DNA of 64,000 bases from Planctomycetaceae bacterium (GCA_005789975.1 SXWC01000173.1:1-64000), one strand, 5' to 3'; numbered from the stretch's first letter, positions 24,965 through 34,107 are shown. Notes: generated by a model from the letters alone, not told the origin. Translations and numbers: made by a program.

Positions 24965-25882
24965 TCAGCGGCCGGCCGGCCTGTCGGAATGGATCGTCAT
25001 CGTGGCGGTCTGGCCCGCGCGGAGCAGCCACTCATCCGAGCCGGATGACTGGCGGTTGGGAACCTCGGCAAAAACCCGGTAGTCGCCCCCGCTCTCGACG
25101 AGCGGACTCACGAAGGAGATCCGGCCCTCGAACCGTTCCTTGCGGTCGTTGGCGAGCGTGACCTCGACGGTGACCGGCCTGCCGCGAACCTGTTCGGGAT
25201 CCCATTTGGCGGCATCGACATAGCCCTCCACGCGGAGCTTGTCGGTGCGGACGATGTGGGCCAGCGGCGCGCCCACCTGCATCCACTCCCCCAGGTTGCC
25301 CTGCACATCCACCACTTCGCCGTCGAGGGGGGCGGTCACGAGCCGCCGCTTGATGTTGATGTCGGCCGTCCTCACCTCCACGTCCTTCGCCCGCGCGGCG
25401 AGATCGGCGAGCGTCCGCTCGAGCTGGGCCTGCTCGATCTGCAGACCGCTCTTCTCCCACTCGAGCCGCAGCCGGTCCCGCTCGACGTCGGTGACCGAGC
25501 CGGGCACGTTCTTGTGCGACTGCTCGGCCTTCTCCGAGGCCTTCTGCGCCACGGCCTGCGCCTTCTGCGAATACCGCACATCGACGTCGCTCCCGGCCTT
25601 GGCGATCGCCTGATCGTGCTCGGCCTGGGCCCGGAGCTTGTCCATCTGCGGCTGGTCGTCGTTGATCCGCGCGATCACCTGCCCCGCCGTCACCCGGTCT
25701 CCGGCCTTGACGGCAATCTCGACCAGCAGCCCGGCCTCGCCCACCGAGAGCTTGGCTTCGTCGACGAGCGACACGAGGCAACGCTCGAGCACAGGGCCCG
25801 CGTCGCCCGGCTCCGCGGCTCCCTCGAGCCCGCCAAAGCAGAGGGCGGCGGCGAACGCTGCGATCAACACGGGCAATCTCAT
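24965..25882 (-). CDS. HlyD-family periplasmic adaptor
   Basis: A 305-residue exported protein from the ATG at 25882, with signal peptide MRLPVLIAAFAAALCFGG. Residues about 45-75 form the first lipoyl half (VGEAGLLVEIAVKAGDRVTAGQV), residues 80-175 a coiled coil rich in Gln, Lys and Ala, and TAPLDGEVVDVQGNLGEWMQ the second lipoyl half, followed by a beta-barrel (RVEGYVDAAKWDPEQVRGRPV). This is a membrane fusion protein fold bridging inner membrane machinery and the envelope. It lies 29 bp before the M50 gene and 32 bp after the GAF-HlyD gene, so the three are almost certainly cotranscribed. No ABC or RND pump gene is beside it. Confidence 0.88.
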   Translation of the reverse strand: MRLPVLIAAFAAALCFGGLEGAAEPGDAGPVLERCLVSLVDEAKLSVGEAGLLVEIAVKAGDRVTAGQVIARINDDQPQMDKLRAQAEHDQAIAKAGSDVDVRYSQKAQAVAQKASEKAEQSHKNVPGSVTDVERDRLRLEWEKSGLQIEQAQLERTLADLAARAKDVEVRTADINIKRRLVTAPLDGEVVDVQGNLGEWMQVGAPLAHIVRTDKLRVEGYVDAAKWDPEQVRGRPVTVEVTLANDRKERFEGRISFVSPLVESGGDYRVFAEVPNRQSSGSDEWLLRAGQTATMTIHSDRPAGR

Positions 25883-25914
25883 CGGTCGGTAACTCCTTCT
25901 CGCTGCCGGTCGGC

Positions 25915-28035
25915 TCACCAGAGCCGGAACAGAACCTGTGTCTGGATGAAAGAGAGCACGTCGTGGAACCAGACATACCCCAGCGACCGCTTGCCGCACG
26001 CGATCCGCGCCGTCACGCTCGCCCCCGCGCCGAGTTCCTCCTTCTCGTGCCGGGTCGGGTCGATCGTGACCCGGACGAGGACGGTATTGCCCTCCTCGCC
26101 GCGGACCTCCGCCTGCTCATGGATCTCCTTGACCAGGCCCCGGTGACGCGTGCCCGGATCGGTGGCGAGGATGTAGTCAACGCTCAGCTCGCTGCCGGAC
26201 TTCCGCGCCGCGGCCGCGGCGCGGTTGACATGCCCGAGGCGGTCATCGGGCATCTTGATCTCGAGTTCCCAGGGCCCCGTCTTGTCGGCCACGCTCATCA
26301 GCACCTGCCCCTTCTCGACCGGCCGCAGGAGCAGCAGATCGCGAACCTGCCAGGTCACGATCACCCCCGAGATCGGGCTGCGGACCTCCAACTCCTTCCG
26401 CTTCTCGGCATAGAGCGCGAGCTGGGCGGAGAGGCTCTCGACCTCCCGTTCCAGCTGGGCCCGCCGCCCGGCCATCCGCAGCTTTTCGTCGGCCGATATC
26501 TTGTCGTCCTCCAGAAGCGACCGGCGGGTCGAAACGAGCTGTTCCTCGGTCGATGCCTTGCGTCCGAGCAAGTCGGCGATCGCCACCTCCAGGTCACGAT
26601 TTCGCAGCGAGGCGAGCAACTGCCCGGCCTCGACGTCCACTCCCCCCTCGATGCCGGGCTCGATCCTCTCCACGACGCCGTCGATCTGCGAAAATACCTC
26701 CCGCCGATGGACCGGCTCGAGCGTGCCCTTGCCTTCGAGCCGCAGTTCGGCCGGCACGAAGACGAGCGCCCCCAGGGTGGCCAGCGCCGCGATCGCCGCC
26801 GCGACCGTCCGCGGTAGGTTGCGGGCGGTCGTCAACACCCGCGACTTCCCGAGCATGGAGAGCAGCGGATAGAGCGGGAGTTGCGTGTGGGTGAGCGCGT
26901 TGGCGAGGGCCACCTTGCCATGCTCGGCCACCAACTCGACCCGCGCCCGCCTGCCGCCGTCGAACGTGTTGGAGGAGAACCACTCGGCGACGAGCGCGCC
27001 GATCGGTTCGGAAGTGGTCGCGGGGGCCGCCTCGGCCTTGGCGACGGCCACCGCATCGACGCCGCCGGGCTTGATCACCATCGTCGGCCGCGGCTTCTCC
27101 AGCGGAATGATGGCCAGGGCCGTGGCGTGCGACTCGTCGATGTAGTGTTCGAGCTCCTCTTCGATCTGCGGCAGGACCTCCGCGGCGGCATCGGGATGCC
27201 AGAGGGGATCGCCCGCCTTGGCCACGACGCGTGCCAGACCCTCGATCGCCTGCACGGCCGATGCCCGTCGTTCCACCGATTCCTGGCCGCTCACCGCCTC
27301 CAGCCGCAGCCGTCCCCGACGCCGGATCAAGACGCTCACCCGATCGCAGCCGATGATCCGCCGCGCCTCGTTGGCCATCACAAACGCGGTCGCCACGGGG
27401 TCGAGCGACTCGTGGACGGCCCGGCTGAACCTCTCCACCTGCGACAGCGCCGACTGCTGGGCGTCGAGCTCGACGAGCTGCTGCCGCTGGGCCGCCACCT
27501 GCTGCCCGCTCCGCTGCCGGTCGAGGTAGACCGCCGCGAGCCCCGCCACCTGACCGAGGAATCGCAGATACCCCCGCTGCACGTCCTCGTGATTGGGATG
27601 ATGAAAGACCTCGATCAGCCCCGCCCGGCCGGCCGTGGAATCGATCGGTGCGGAGATCACGAGCAGACCGCTCTGATTCGAGGCCAGCTCGCTCCCGTCC
27701 GGGCCCGTCAGCCCCGTCCCCGGAGGCACCAGCGCACCCTCGCCGCCGAAGAGCGCCGACACGAGCGAGTTGTGGGCGTCGATGTTTTCCTGGGAACCGG
27801 AGATGGCGGGATGTTCGGTGCCGGAGTGGCATACCGGCTCGACCTGCCCCCCGTCGCCCACCAACCAGATCACCTCGGCCACCGACTCCATCAGGCGGTG
27901 CATGCCGCCGCGGAGAAAATCGAAAAACTCGGCCGCGGCGGTGTCGCCGTGGGCTTTCTGCTCGAGCGCCGCCAGGAAGTCGTGGATCTCACGCTTGGCC
28001 CGCTCGAACTCCTCTGCTTCTTCAACACTCGTCAT
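25915..28035 (-). CDS. GAF-GAF-HlyD membrane protein
   Basis: A 706-residue protein without a signal peptide. The first 400 residues are cytoplasmic and look like two GAF-type sensor domains: residues about 45-195 (VIWLVGDGGQVEPVCHSG, SAPIDSTAGRAGLIEVFH) and 215-385 (IIGCDRVSVLIRRRGRLRL). A membrane helix at about 408-425 (AAAIAALATLGALVFVPA) precedes a HlyD part with lipoyl halves (EVFSQIDGVVERIEPGIEGG, then RSPISGVIVTWQV) and a long coiled coil. A cytoplasmic sensor joined to a periplasmic adaptor suggests that export is gated by an intracellular signal; this is inference. The ATG at 28035 is the first start of the frame. Confidence 0.85.
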   Translation of the reverse strand: MTSVEEAEEFERAKREIHDFLAALEQKAHGDTAAAEFFDFLRGGMHRLMESVAEVIWLVGDGGQVEPVCHSGTEHPAISGSQENIDAHNSLVSALFGGEGALVPPGTGLTGPDGSELASNQSGLLVISAPIDSTAGRAGLIEVFHHPNHEDVQRGYLRFLGQVAGLAAVYLDRQRSGQQVAAQRQQLVELDAQQSALSQVERFSRAVHESLDPVATAFVMANEARRIIGCDRVSVLIRRRGRLRLEAVSGQESVERRASAVQAIEGLARVVAKAGDPLWHPDAAAEVLPQIEEELEHYIDESHATALAIIPLEKPRPTMVIKPGGVDAVAVAKAEAAPATTSEPIGALVAEWFSSNTFDGGRRARVELVAEHGKVALANALTHTQLPLYPLLSMLGKSRVLTTARNLPRTVAAAIAALATLGALVFVPAELRLEGKGTLEPVHRREVFSQIDGVVERIEPGIEGGVDVEAGQLLASLRNRDLEVAIADLLGRKASTEEQLVSTRRSLLEDDKISADEKLRMAGRRAQLEREVESLSAQLALYAEKRKELEVRSPISGVIVTWQVRDLLLLRPVEKGQVLMSVADKTGPWELEIKMPDDRLGHVNRAAAAARKSGSELSVDYILATDPGTRHRGLVKEIHEQAEVRGEEGNTVLVRVTIDPTRHEKEELGAGASVTARIACGKRSLGYVWFHDVLSFIQTQVLFRLW

Positions 28036-28124
28036 GGTCGCGGTCGGCCGTGCCGTCCCTGTGGCGGGAATTCATCCGGCACCGCGGGCGGTGCCGCGGT
28101 GCCGGATGCCCATCGGTCTGATGC

Positions 28125-28442
28125 TCAGGCCTTGGCCGCCTGCTGATGGACGACCCGCTTCTGCACGTCGGTCTCGAGCTGACCGAAAGCCTGCTCGTGC
28201 CGCACGACGGCCATCTGCAGGGCATAGGCCAGCCGCTTCGCGGTGAAGAAGTTGACGATGATCCGTTGCGTGAGTTGGATGGTTTCGGGGGAGGTGCCGC
28301 CGACCTGCTTGTTAAGACCGAAATCGACGATGAGTTCTTCCGGGGTGCCGGTCACGCGGCAAAAGTTTGCATAGGTCGCGACGATGTGCGACTCGTCGAC
28401 GGGCACCTGCATCGGCTCGGCGGAACGGGGCTGGTCGGTCAT
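28125..28442 (-). CDS. DUF3467-like small protein
   Basis: A 105-residue soluble protein. The pattern YANFCRVTGTPEELIVDFGL followed by QLTQRIIVNFFTAKRLAYAL is that of DUF3467 proteins, a family of about 100 residues with unknown function. It has no signal peptide or membrane helix and should be cytoplasmic. It precedes the GAF-HlyD gene by 89 bp on the same strand, so it may act with that system, perhaps as a regulator or chaperone. That link is by position only. Confidence 0.75.
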   Translation of the reverse strand: MTDQPRSAEPMQVPVDESHIVATYANFCRVTGTPEELIVDFGLNKQVGGTSPETIQLTQRIIVNFFTAKRLAYALQMAVVRHEQAFGQLETDVQKRVVHQQAAKA

Positions 28443-28525
28443 GAAAACTCTCCGGGGAAGAACGGAACCGGGGCCGTCGGGGGCAGGCCGCGGGACATCC
28501 GCGGGCCCCGATGGGATCGGAAAGT

Positions 28526-29494
28526 TTACCTCCCTCCTTCGGGAGGGACCACTGGTGATCGGTATTCACCGGGTGAAAAGCCATGCGACATGTGGCGGCC
28601 AAGCCACGCGTCGGAGACGAACCGGTGCAGCAGCGCCCTGGCACTGCGGACCGCATCGCGATGCCACGAACGATCGTCGGGGTCGCCCCCCGACTCCAGT
28701 CCCGCGAAACGCAGCCGGCACGGCCAGCCCCGTGCCTCGGCGACCACGTTGAAGCGTTCGGCGATCCTGAGCGCCCACGCCGCGCCGAGCGTCTCCCGCA
28801 GGGCGAGGAACGGCAGTTCGATCTCCTCCGTCAGCGGCTGCGGGACTGGTCCCTGCGCCGGCGACCTGCGACGGACGCCCACCGGCCAGACGATCGACTG
28901 TCCGGCGGCGAGCGCCGCCCCGAAGGCCACGAGGCAGGCGCCCAGCGTGTCGGTGCCACGCATGCCCGTGATCCCGCCGGGCTCCACAAACGGAAGAAAC
29001 GGCCGCAGCAGCAGGCACTGGCCGGCGGAGACCGCCGCGGCGGCGACGCCGTGCCGCGTGCCGGCGAAGTTCATCCAGCCCACCAGGAGGAGCAGCGGCA
29101 TGAACCAGCGCTGCACGGGATGCACGTCGGGCAGCGAGCCGGGCCGCACGAGCGTCGCCGACAGGGCCGGCATGACGAGGACACCAGCCAGCGAACCGAC
29201 GATGAACTGCCAGACACCGTGCTGAGGCCGCTTGGCCCCGAGAATCGCCATCGTCGGACAGAGGCCGAGGGCCACCACCACCAGCCTCGCCGCCGCGATC
29301 GCCGCCGGATCGACGAGCAGGCCCGCTCCCCGGGCAGCCATTTCCAGCCCGAAGGCGAGGGCGGCGGCGGCGGCCCACAGGGCGGCCGGCACGGCCGTCG
29401 ATCCCCGCACGAGAAACATGGCGACGGCCGCTGCAACCACCACGGCTCCCGCAGCGGCACACGACACAAGAGCGGGGTCGAACGTTTTCAACAT
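28526..29494 (-). CDS. Polytopic membrane protein with cytoplasmic C-terminal domain
   Basis: A 322-residue protein with about seven or eight hydrophobic helices in the first 210 residues (for example VSCAAAGAVVVAAAVAMFLV, FMPLLLLVGWMNFAG) and a soluble C-terminal domain of about 110 residues with EEIELPFLALRETLGAAW and HRDAVRSARALLHRFVSDAW. I do not recognise the family. It is the first gene of the minus-strand group that continues into the DUF3467 and HlyD genes, 83 bp upstream of the former, and may be part of the same transport system. Confidence 0.75.
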   Translation of the reverse strand: MLKTFDPALVSCAAAGAVVVAAAVAMFLVRGSTAVPAALWAAAAALAFGLEMAARGAGLLVDPAAIAAARLVVVALGLCPTMAILGAKRPQHGVWQFIVGSLAGVLVMPALSATLVRPGSLPDVHPVQRWFMPLLLLVGWMNFAGTRHGVAAAAVSAGQCLLLRPFLPFVEPGGITGMRGTDTLGACLVAFGAALAAGQSIVWPVGVRRRSPAQGPVPQPLTEEIELPFLALRETLGAAWALRIAERFNVVAEARGWPCRLRFAGLESGGDPDDRSWHRDAVRSARALLHRFVSDAWLGRHMSHGFSPGEYRSPVVPPEGGR

Positions 29495-29645
29495 GCCAGA
29501 AGCCTACCCTGCCCCGTGCGTGAAACGGGTCGTACCGGTTGGGAAGGCTGCGACAGAAGTCGTCCACGAGCGGGTTCCGGCCTGCCGATGCTGCTCCTTG
29601 AAGCGGCCCGCCACCTCCGTCGCCAGCATCCCCGAGCCCGTTCCC

Positions 29646-30050
29646 ATGAATCGCCTGAAACTCATCGGTTGCGCGGCGTTGCTGGCAACGCTGGCGGCAG
29701 ATTGCCCCGCAATCGAGATGTTCACCTATTTTGGCGACGGGAGCAGGATCGGGCTGCCGAGCCTCGAGGTGCCGATCGAAGCCTACCCGGGCATTCCACT
29801 CCGTAGTGATCGGCTTCGCGCCCGCCGTCGGGCGATGCAGGCCGGCCCGGCAACCGCTGCGGCACCCGGGCAGGGCACGCCGATCGCCCGCGGAGTCACC
29901 ATTCGCGAGATGCCGACGGGCAACGTCGAGACGCCGGCCACCGTCACCCGGCCCGCCCCGAAGGCGAAGCCGGTCGCAACCCCACGATCACGGGTTGCCA
30001 AGCCGGCCAAGCCCGTCCGCCCGCAGACCGGGCAGCCCACGACGCGTTGA
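29646..30050 (+). CDS. Small exported protein with basic Pro/Ala-rich tail
   Basis: A 134-residue product from the ATG at 29646. The N-terminus is a signal peptide (MNRLKLIGCAALLATLAADC), cut before about residue 24. The mature part has a short folded-looking segment (EMFTYFGDGSRIGLPSLEVP) and then a tail rich in Pro, Ala, Arg, Lys and Thr (RVAKPAKPVRPQTGQPTTR). No family is recognised. A basic disordered tail could bind the cell wall, polysaccharide or nucleic acid. It is divergent from the membrane protein gene and convergent with the TPR gene. Confidence 0.6.
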   Translation: MNRLKLIGCAALLATLAADCPAIEMFTYFGDGSRIGLPSLEVPIEAYPGIPLRSDRLRARRRAMQAGPATAAAPGQGTPIARGVTIREMPTGNVETPATVTRPAPKAKPVATPRSRVAKPAKPVRPQTGQPTTR

Positions 30051-30107
30051 GTCGTCGCGGCCGCCCGGTTGCAGCAGACGGTATGCAGCCCAGGGTCGCC
30101 TGGAGTC

Positions 30108-31481
30108 CTACTGGCCGGCGTCCTTCTTGAGCTTGGCCAACAGATCGACCGCGTCGGAACGCGTCGCGAACATCGGCTCGTTGGCCAGCACCTCCTCCAG
30201 AATCTTGCGGGCGAGGTCCTTTTCGCCACGATCCGAGAGAATCTTTGCGACATAGAAGGCGCCGTCGGTGGAGAGTGCGTTGCTCCTCCGGACCTGCTCC
30301 AGAATTCGCTCGGCATCCTCGCGACGGCCGAGCTTGTAGAAAACCCACGCCAGCGACGTGACCGCCGGAATCTGCTGGGGGGTGTTCTCGCGATACCGGG
30401 CGACGTTGGTGTCGGCCAGTTCAAGGGCCCGACGGCGGGCCTCCTCGTCGTCGCTCTCGATCAGCACCAGGGCGAGCGCGTTGGTGACGTCGAAGTTGCC
30501 CGGTGACTGAAAGTGAGCCTCGTTGAAAAACTTCTCCGCGGTCTTGTAATCGCGGGCCACCCGGGCCACGAGCCCGCGGACGAACTTCGCCTCCAAGCTC
30601 TTGGCGTCGAGTTTGAGGGCGGTTTCAGCGGCCGCTTTCGCCGCTTCGAGATCGTTCTGCTGGAGATACCAGCGGGCCGCGAAGAGCTGCACCGCCGGAT
30701 CGCTCGGGGCCGCCTTCAGGGCGTCCAGAATCCATTTCTTGGCGGCGGCGGGCTTCTTCGCCTCATCGCTCCGCTGCGCCATCGCCACTTCCGGAAGCGG
30801 GGCGTTCTTGTCGAGCTTCTTCGCCTCGCGGAACTGCTCGAGCGCCTCGCTCTCCTTGCCGAGTTGAAACAACGCGTTGCCCATGCGGAGCCGGGAGCCG
30901 GCGGTGTCGGGGTCGAGTTCGATCCACGCGGCGAGATACTTCTGCGCCTTCTCCCACTGCCGACGGCGTTCGGCCACCGCCGCGCTTCCGGCGGCGCAAC
31001 GGATTTCGAAATCCCGCTTCCGCTTCGGGTTCTCGGTGTACGCCGCCGTGAGTTCCGTGGCCTTCTCGAAGAGCTGGTCGGAGTCGGTGATCCGGCCCTC
31101 GCCGAACGCGAGATCGCCGAGCTTGAGATAGGCCTCGGGATCGGCCGCGTACTTGACGACGGTGGTTTCGAGTTCCTCACGGGCCGGCTGGATCTGATTC
31201 ACGGCCAGCCAGAGCGTGGCCATCATGACTCCCGGAGGGGGGAGCTTCGGGTTGTTGCTCTTGGCCCGCTCGAGAATGGCCCGGCAGCCGTCGATGTCAC
31301 GGTCACGGAATCGCGTGATCGCGTTGTTGACCTCCTTGTTCAAGGAGTCGTCCGAAACGGCGTTGCCGATCAAGGCCTGGGCGGTGACCTGTGCCTGCGC
31401 CGAGACACCCGTCCCGACGAGCACCGTGAACGCGAGGGCGGCAGCCAGCCGACGTGTCAGAAACCTGAAGCCGCATGACAT
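30108..31481 (-). CDS. Exported tetratricopeptide repeat protein
   Basis: A 457-residue protein with signal peptide (AAALAFTVLVGTGVSAQAQ) and an AGGAG-type ribosome site upstream of the ATG. The mature part is nearly all TPR helices: units such as DPEAYLKLGDLAFGEGRITD, AGSRLRMGNALFQLGKESEA and AVTSLAWVFYKLGRREDAER recur about every 34 residues, roughly eight to ten in all. TPR arrays mediate protein-protein contacts, so this is probably a periplasmic scaffold. No enzyme domain is present. The partner is unknown. Confidence 0.85.
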   Translation of the reverse strand: MSCGFRFLTRRLAAALAFTVLVGTGVSAQAQVTAQALIGNAVSDDSLNKEVNNAITRFRDRDIDGCRAILERAKSNNPKLPPPGVMMATLWLAVNQIQPAREELETTVVKYAADPEAYLKLGDLAFGEGRITDSDQLFEKATELTAAYTENPKRKRDFEIRCAAGSAAVAERRRQWEKAQKYLAAWIELDPDTAGSRLRMGNALFQLGKESEALEQFREAKKLDKNAPLPEVAMAQRSDEAKKPAAAKKWILDALKAAPSDPAVQLFAARWYLQQNDLEAAKAAAETALKLDAKSLEAKFVRGLVARVARDYKTAEKFFNEAHFQSPGNFDVTNALALVLIESDDEEARRRALELADTNVARYRENTPQQIPAVTSLAWVFYKLGRREDAERILEQVRRSNALSTDGAFYVAKILSDRGEKDLARKILEEVLANEPMFATRSDAVDLLAKLKKDAGQ

Positions 31482-31516
31482 GCTCGGGCACTCCTGGGGA
31501 TCCGGGGAAATTTGAC

Positions 31517-31542
31517 CCGGGGGCAGATCGTCCGTCCCCCGG
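31517..31542. repeat. Inverted repeat between divergent genes
   Basis: CCGGGGG at 31517-31523 pairs with CCCCCGG at 31536-31542 across a 12-base loop. It lies between the divergent TPR and permease starts. It could be an operator or an mRNA 5' hairpin. No T-run follows, so it is not an intrinsic terminator; in GC-rich DNA it may also be chance. Confidence 0.3.
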
Positions 31543-31607
31543 CGTCGATTACTCTATAACCAAGGTCCCGGCATTTCCAGAGTCCGGCCGTTCGGGCTGG
31601 CAACACC

Positions 31608-33281
31608 ATGTTTCTCGGCGCCGTCTACGAACGTGAAGTGCTGGTCGCGCCCCGGACGAGGGCCTTGTATGCCGCCCGCGGCGTGTACGCCGGAACCCTG
31701 CTGGGGATCGTGGCCACCTGCTGGCTGGTGGTGACCGGCACGCAGACGATCGCGACGGTTGGCGACACGGCCCGGTTCGGCGGCACGCTGATGCGGATCC
31801 TGGGCCCCCTCCAGCTCGTGCTGGCGATGTTCACCGCGGTCCTCACCAGCGTCGTGGCCGTGGGCGTGGAAAAAGACCGTCGTACCCTGGAGCTGCTTCT
31901 CGTCAGCCGGCTCGACGATGCCCAGCTCGTGCTCGGAAAACTCTCCGGCAGCCTGCTCCGGGTCGGTCTCCTGCTGGCGGCGGCCGTGCCCGTCTTCGCA
32001 CTCGCGGCCGCGTTCGGCGGCGTGACCGCGGCCCAGATCGCCCGGATGTTTCTCGTCACGGCTGCGGCGGCCGCCGCGGCGGCGAGCATCGCCAACGCCG
32101 TGGCGTTGTGGCGCGACACCACTTTTCAGTCGCTGGCCATCGCCGCGTTCGCCCTCGTGGCCTGGCTGGCGATCGGCGAGGCGGTCGCCACGGTCTGGGG
32201 CGCGGCGGCGGCCGCGGCCGTCTCGCCGGCAAGAGGTCTGTTCGCCGCACTCGCCCCGGGCGGCGGCCGGATGCTTCTCCCCTTCCTCGGCCTGTGCGGC
32301 GGCTTGATCGCCGTCTCGAGCGGCTGGGCGATCGCAAGGGCCCGCCACTGGAACACGGCCGACCAGCTGCGACCGAGCCCGGCCGCAGACGCGGCCGCCG
32401 GCGGCCGCCGGCCGACGCGGGAGGTGTGGAGCAATCCGGTGCTCTGGCGGGAGATCCGCACCCGGGCGCACGGCCGCGCGATCATCGCCGTGCGGATCGC
32501 CTGGCTCCTGCTCTTCGCCGCGGCAGTCGCCGGCGTCGTGGCACAGACACGCGGGTCGCGGCCCGACCGGCTCGCCGTCGCCGTGGCGATCGTGCCGATG
32601 ATGCTGGCGAGCCTGCTGGCCGTCGCCGCGCTGGCCGTGACGAGCATCACATCCGAGAAGGACCGCGGCACGTTCGACCTCCTGCTCGTCAGCGACCTCG
32701 AGCCGCGGGAGTTCGTCTGGGGAAAGCTGCTGGGCGTGCTGGCATCGGCGGCCGACATGGTCATCCTCCCGCTGGCGCTCTGCGCCGCACTCGTGCCCCT
32801 GGGCATCGCCACTGCGGAGCACGGCTTCTACCTCGTGGTCGGGCTCGCCGTGCTGACGTTCTTCGCGGCGGTGCTGGGCGTCTACGCGGGCCTGTCGCAC
32901 CCCACCTCCCGCCGCGCCATCGCCGTCGCCCTGGGGATCGTGGCCTTCCTGGCCGTGGGCGTGGCCACCGCGATGCGGATCATGGTCGCCTTCGGCGGCA
33001 GCTTCGAACTGCAGCTCGCCCCGTTTCTGGCCGCGATCGTCGGCGGCGCCGTCGGACTCTACGCGGCGCTCTCGGCCCGCAATCCTTCCCCCGCCGTCGG
33101 CTGGACGTCGGCCCTGCTGCCGTCGCTCACCTTCGTCGCCATCACCGGCTTCCTCCAGGGGAGCAGTCTGCAGGTGTTTCTCACGGTGCTCGCGGCCTAC
33201 GGCTTCGGCACGCTCTCGCTCCTCGTGCCGGCGATCGCCGCCTTCGACCTGCTCACCGGCCGCACGACGACCGGCGAGTGA
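31608..33281 (+). CDS. ABC-2 type permease, two homologous halves
   Basis: A 557-residue membrane protein with about twelve hydrophobic helices. Two halves carry the same cytoplasmic signature: EKDRRTLELLLVSRLDD at about 87-103 and EKDRGTFDLLLVSDLEPRE at about 350, each followed by a GKL motif and further helices. This pattern is typical of ABC-2 permeases such as GldF/CcmB-like proteins, where the E-K-D-R segment contacts the ATPase. The substrate is unknown. No ATPase gene is adjacent, so the nucleotide-binding subunit must be encoded elsewhere. It ends 4 bp before the stop of the convergent TPR lipoprotein gene. Confidence 0.82.
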   Translation: MFLGAVYEREVLVAPRTRALYAARGVYAGTLLGIVATCWLVVTGTQTIATVGDTARFGGTLMRILGPLQLVLAMFTAVLTSVVAVGVEKDRRTLELLLVSRLDDAQLVLGKLSGSLLRVGLLLAAAVPVFALAAAFGGVTAAQIARMFLVTAAAAAAAASIANAVALWRDTTFQSLAIAAFALVAWLAIGEAVATVWGAAAAAAVSPARGLFAALAPGGGRMLLPFLGLCGGLIAVSSGWAIARARHWNTADQLRPSPAADAAAGGRRPTREVWSNPVLWREIRTRAHGRAIIAVRIAWLLLFAAAVAGVVAQTRGSRPDRLAVAVAIVPMMLASLLAVAALAVTSITSEKDRGTFDLLLVSDLEPREFVWGKLLGVLASAADMVILPLALCAALVPLGIATAEHGFYLVVGLAVLTFFAAVLGVYAGLSHPTSRRAIAVALGIVAFLAVGVATAMRIMVAFGGSFELQLAPFLAAIVGGAVGLYAALSARNPSPAVGWTSALLPSLTFVAITGFLQGSSLQVFLTVLAAYGFGTLSLLVPAIAAFDLLTGRTTTGE

Positions 33282-33285
33282 CCCG

Positions 33286-34107
33286 TTACTGTCGCTTCGT
33301 GCCGGCCGGCCGGGCGGCCGGGGTCACATCCTGCTCGAGCACGGCGAGCCGGGTCGCCACCTCGGGTGGCGCGTCGCCGCGGGCGACCGCCATCCGGTAA
33401 CTGTCGATCGCTTCCTCCGGACGGCCGAGCGCCTCCTGGGCGAGGGCCTCCATCACGATCACGTTCGCCGGCGTCTGGTTCGGACCGTACGTCTCCCCCA
33501 GGATCGCCAGGGTCGAGAGCGCCCGCTGCGGCTGATTGAGCCGTCGGTAGGCCTCCGCCGCATCGAGCAGCGTGCCGCGGTGATCGGGAGCGATCGCCAA
33601 GGCGCGATGGAAGTCTGCGAGCGCGGGGGTCGGCTGTCCGCGGGCGAGCGACACCTCGCCGCGGAGATGCCAGGCCTCCGCCGATGACGGCGCCATGCGG
33701 ACGGCCTCGCGGGCGAGACGTTCCGCGTCGTCGAACAGCCCCATGTCGAGGTACATCCCGCCCCCCTCGACGCACAGCGCGGCATCGCCCGGTGAGATTT
33801 TCAGAGCCTCACCGATCTGGGTCACCGCCTCGAGCCGCTCGCCCCTCTTCCAGAGCACCTCCGCATAGTGCCGCCGCGCATCGACGTCGACCGGGCAGCT
33901 TTTCACCGCACGTTCGAGGAGTCCCTCCGCCCGCACCAGGTCGCTTCGATCGGCGGCGGAAAGCCCCTCGTTGCAGAGCCTGCGGGCCTCGGCCACCTCC
34001 GGAGCCACCGGGTCGCGCCGCTGGACGAGCCTGCACCCCGGACCGCACGACGCGACGAGGATCGCGACGCCGAGGAGAATGGCGGCGGTTGAAGACGGCG
34101 TGTTCAC
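33286..34107 (-). CDS. TPR lipoprotein
   Basis: A 273-residue protein starting at GTG. The signal peptide ends in a lipobox-like LVASC, so Cys21 would be lipidated. The body consists of about five TPR units: VDARRHYAEVLWKRGERLEA, DAALCVEGGGMYLDMGLFDD, SAEAWHLRGEVSLARGQPTP, HRGTLLDAAEAYRRLNQPQR and a degenerate fifth. It should be a membrane-attached scaffold. It is convergent with the permease and divergent from the thioredoxin-like gene; no functional link is evident. Confidence 0.82.
   Translation of the reverse strand: MNTPSSTAAILLGVAILVASCGPGCRLVQRRDPVAPEVAEARRLCNEGLSAADRSDLVRAEGLLERAVKSCPVDVDARRHYAEVLWKRGERLEAVTQIGEALKISPGDAALCVEGGGMYLDMGLFDDAERLAREAVRMAPSSAEAWHLRGEVSLARGQPTPALADFHRALAIAPDHRGTLLDAAEAYRRLNQPQRALSTLAILGETYGPNQTPANVIVMEALAQEALGRPEEAIDSYRMAVARGDAPPEVATRLAVLEQDVTPAARPAGTKRQ

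Noticed and set aside
23198..25031. A possible RiPP precursor peptide near the PqqD-M50-HlyD gene
   Set aside because: I looked for short frames with a ribosome site and a leader-core pattern in the gaps of 22639-28525 and saw none; gaps are 29-89 bp.
31511..31560. TTGACC and TATAAC boxes upstream of the permease as a sigma-70 promoter
   Set aside because: The boxes are 37 bases apart, far from the usual 16-18, so they do not form one promoter.
31554..32900. A 448-codon minus-strand frame opposite the ABC-2 permease, very rich in His, Arg, Gly and Asp
   Set aside because: It mirrors the alanine- and valine-rich helices of the permease and has no start or domain of its own.
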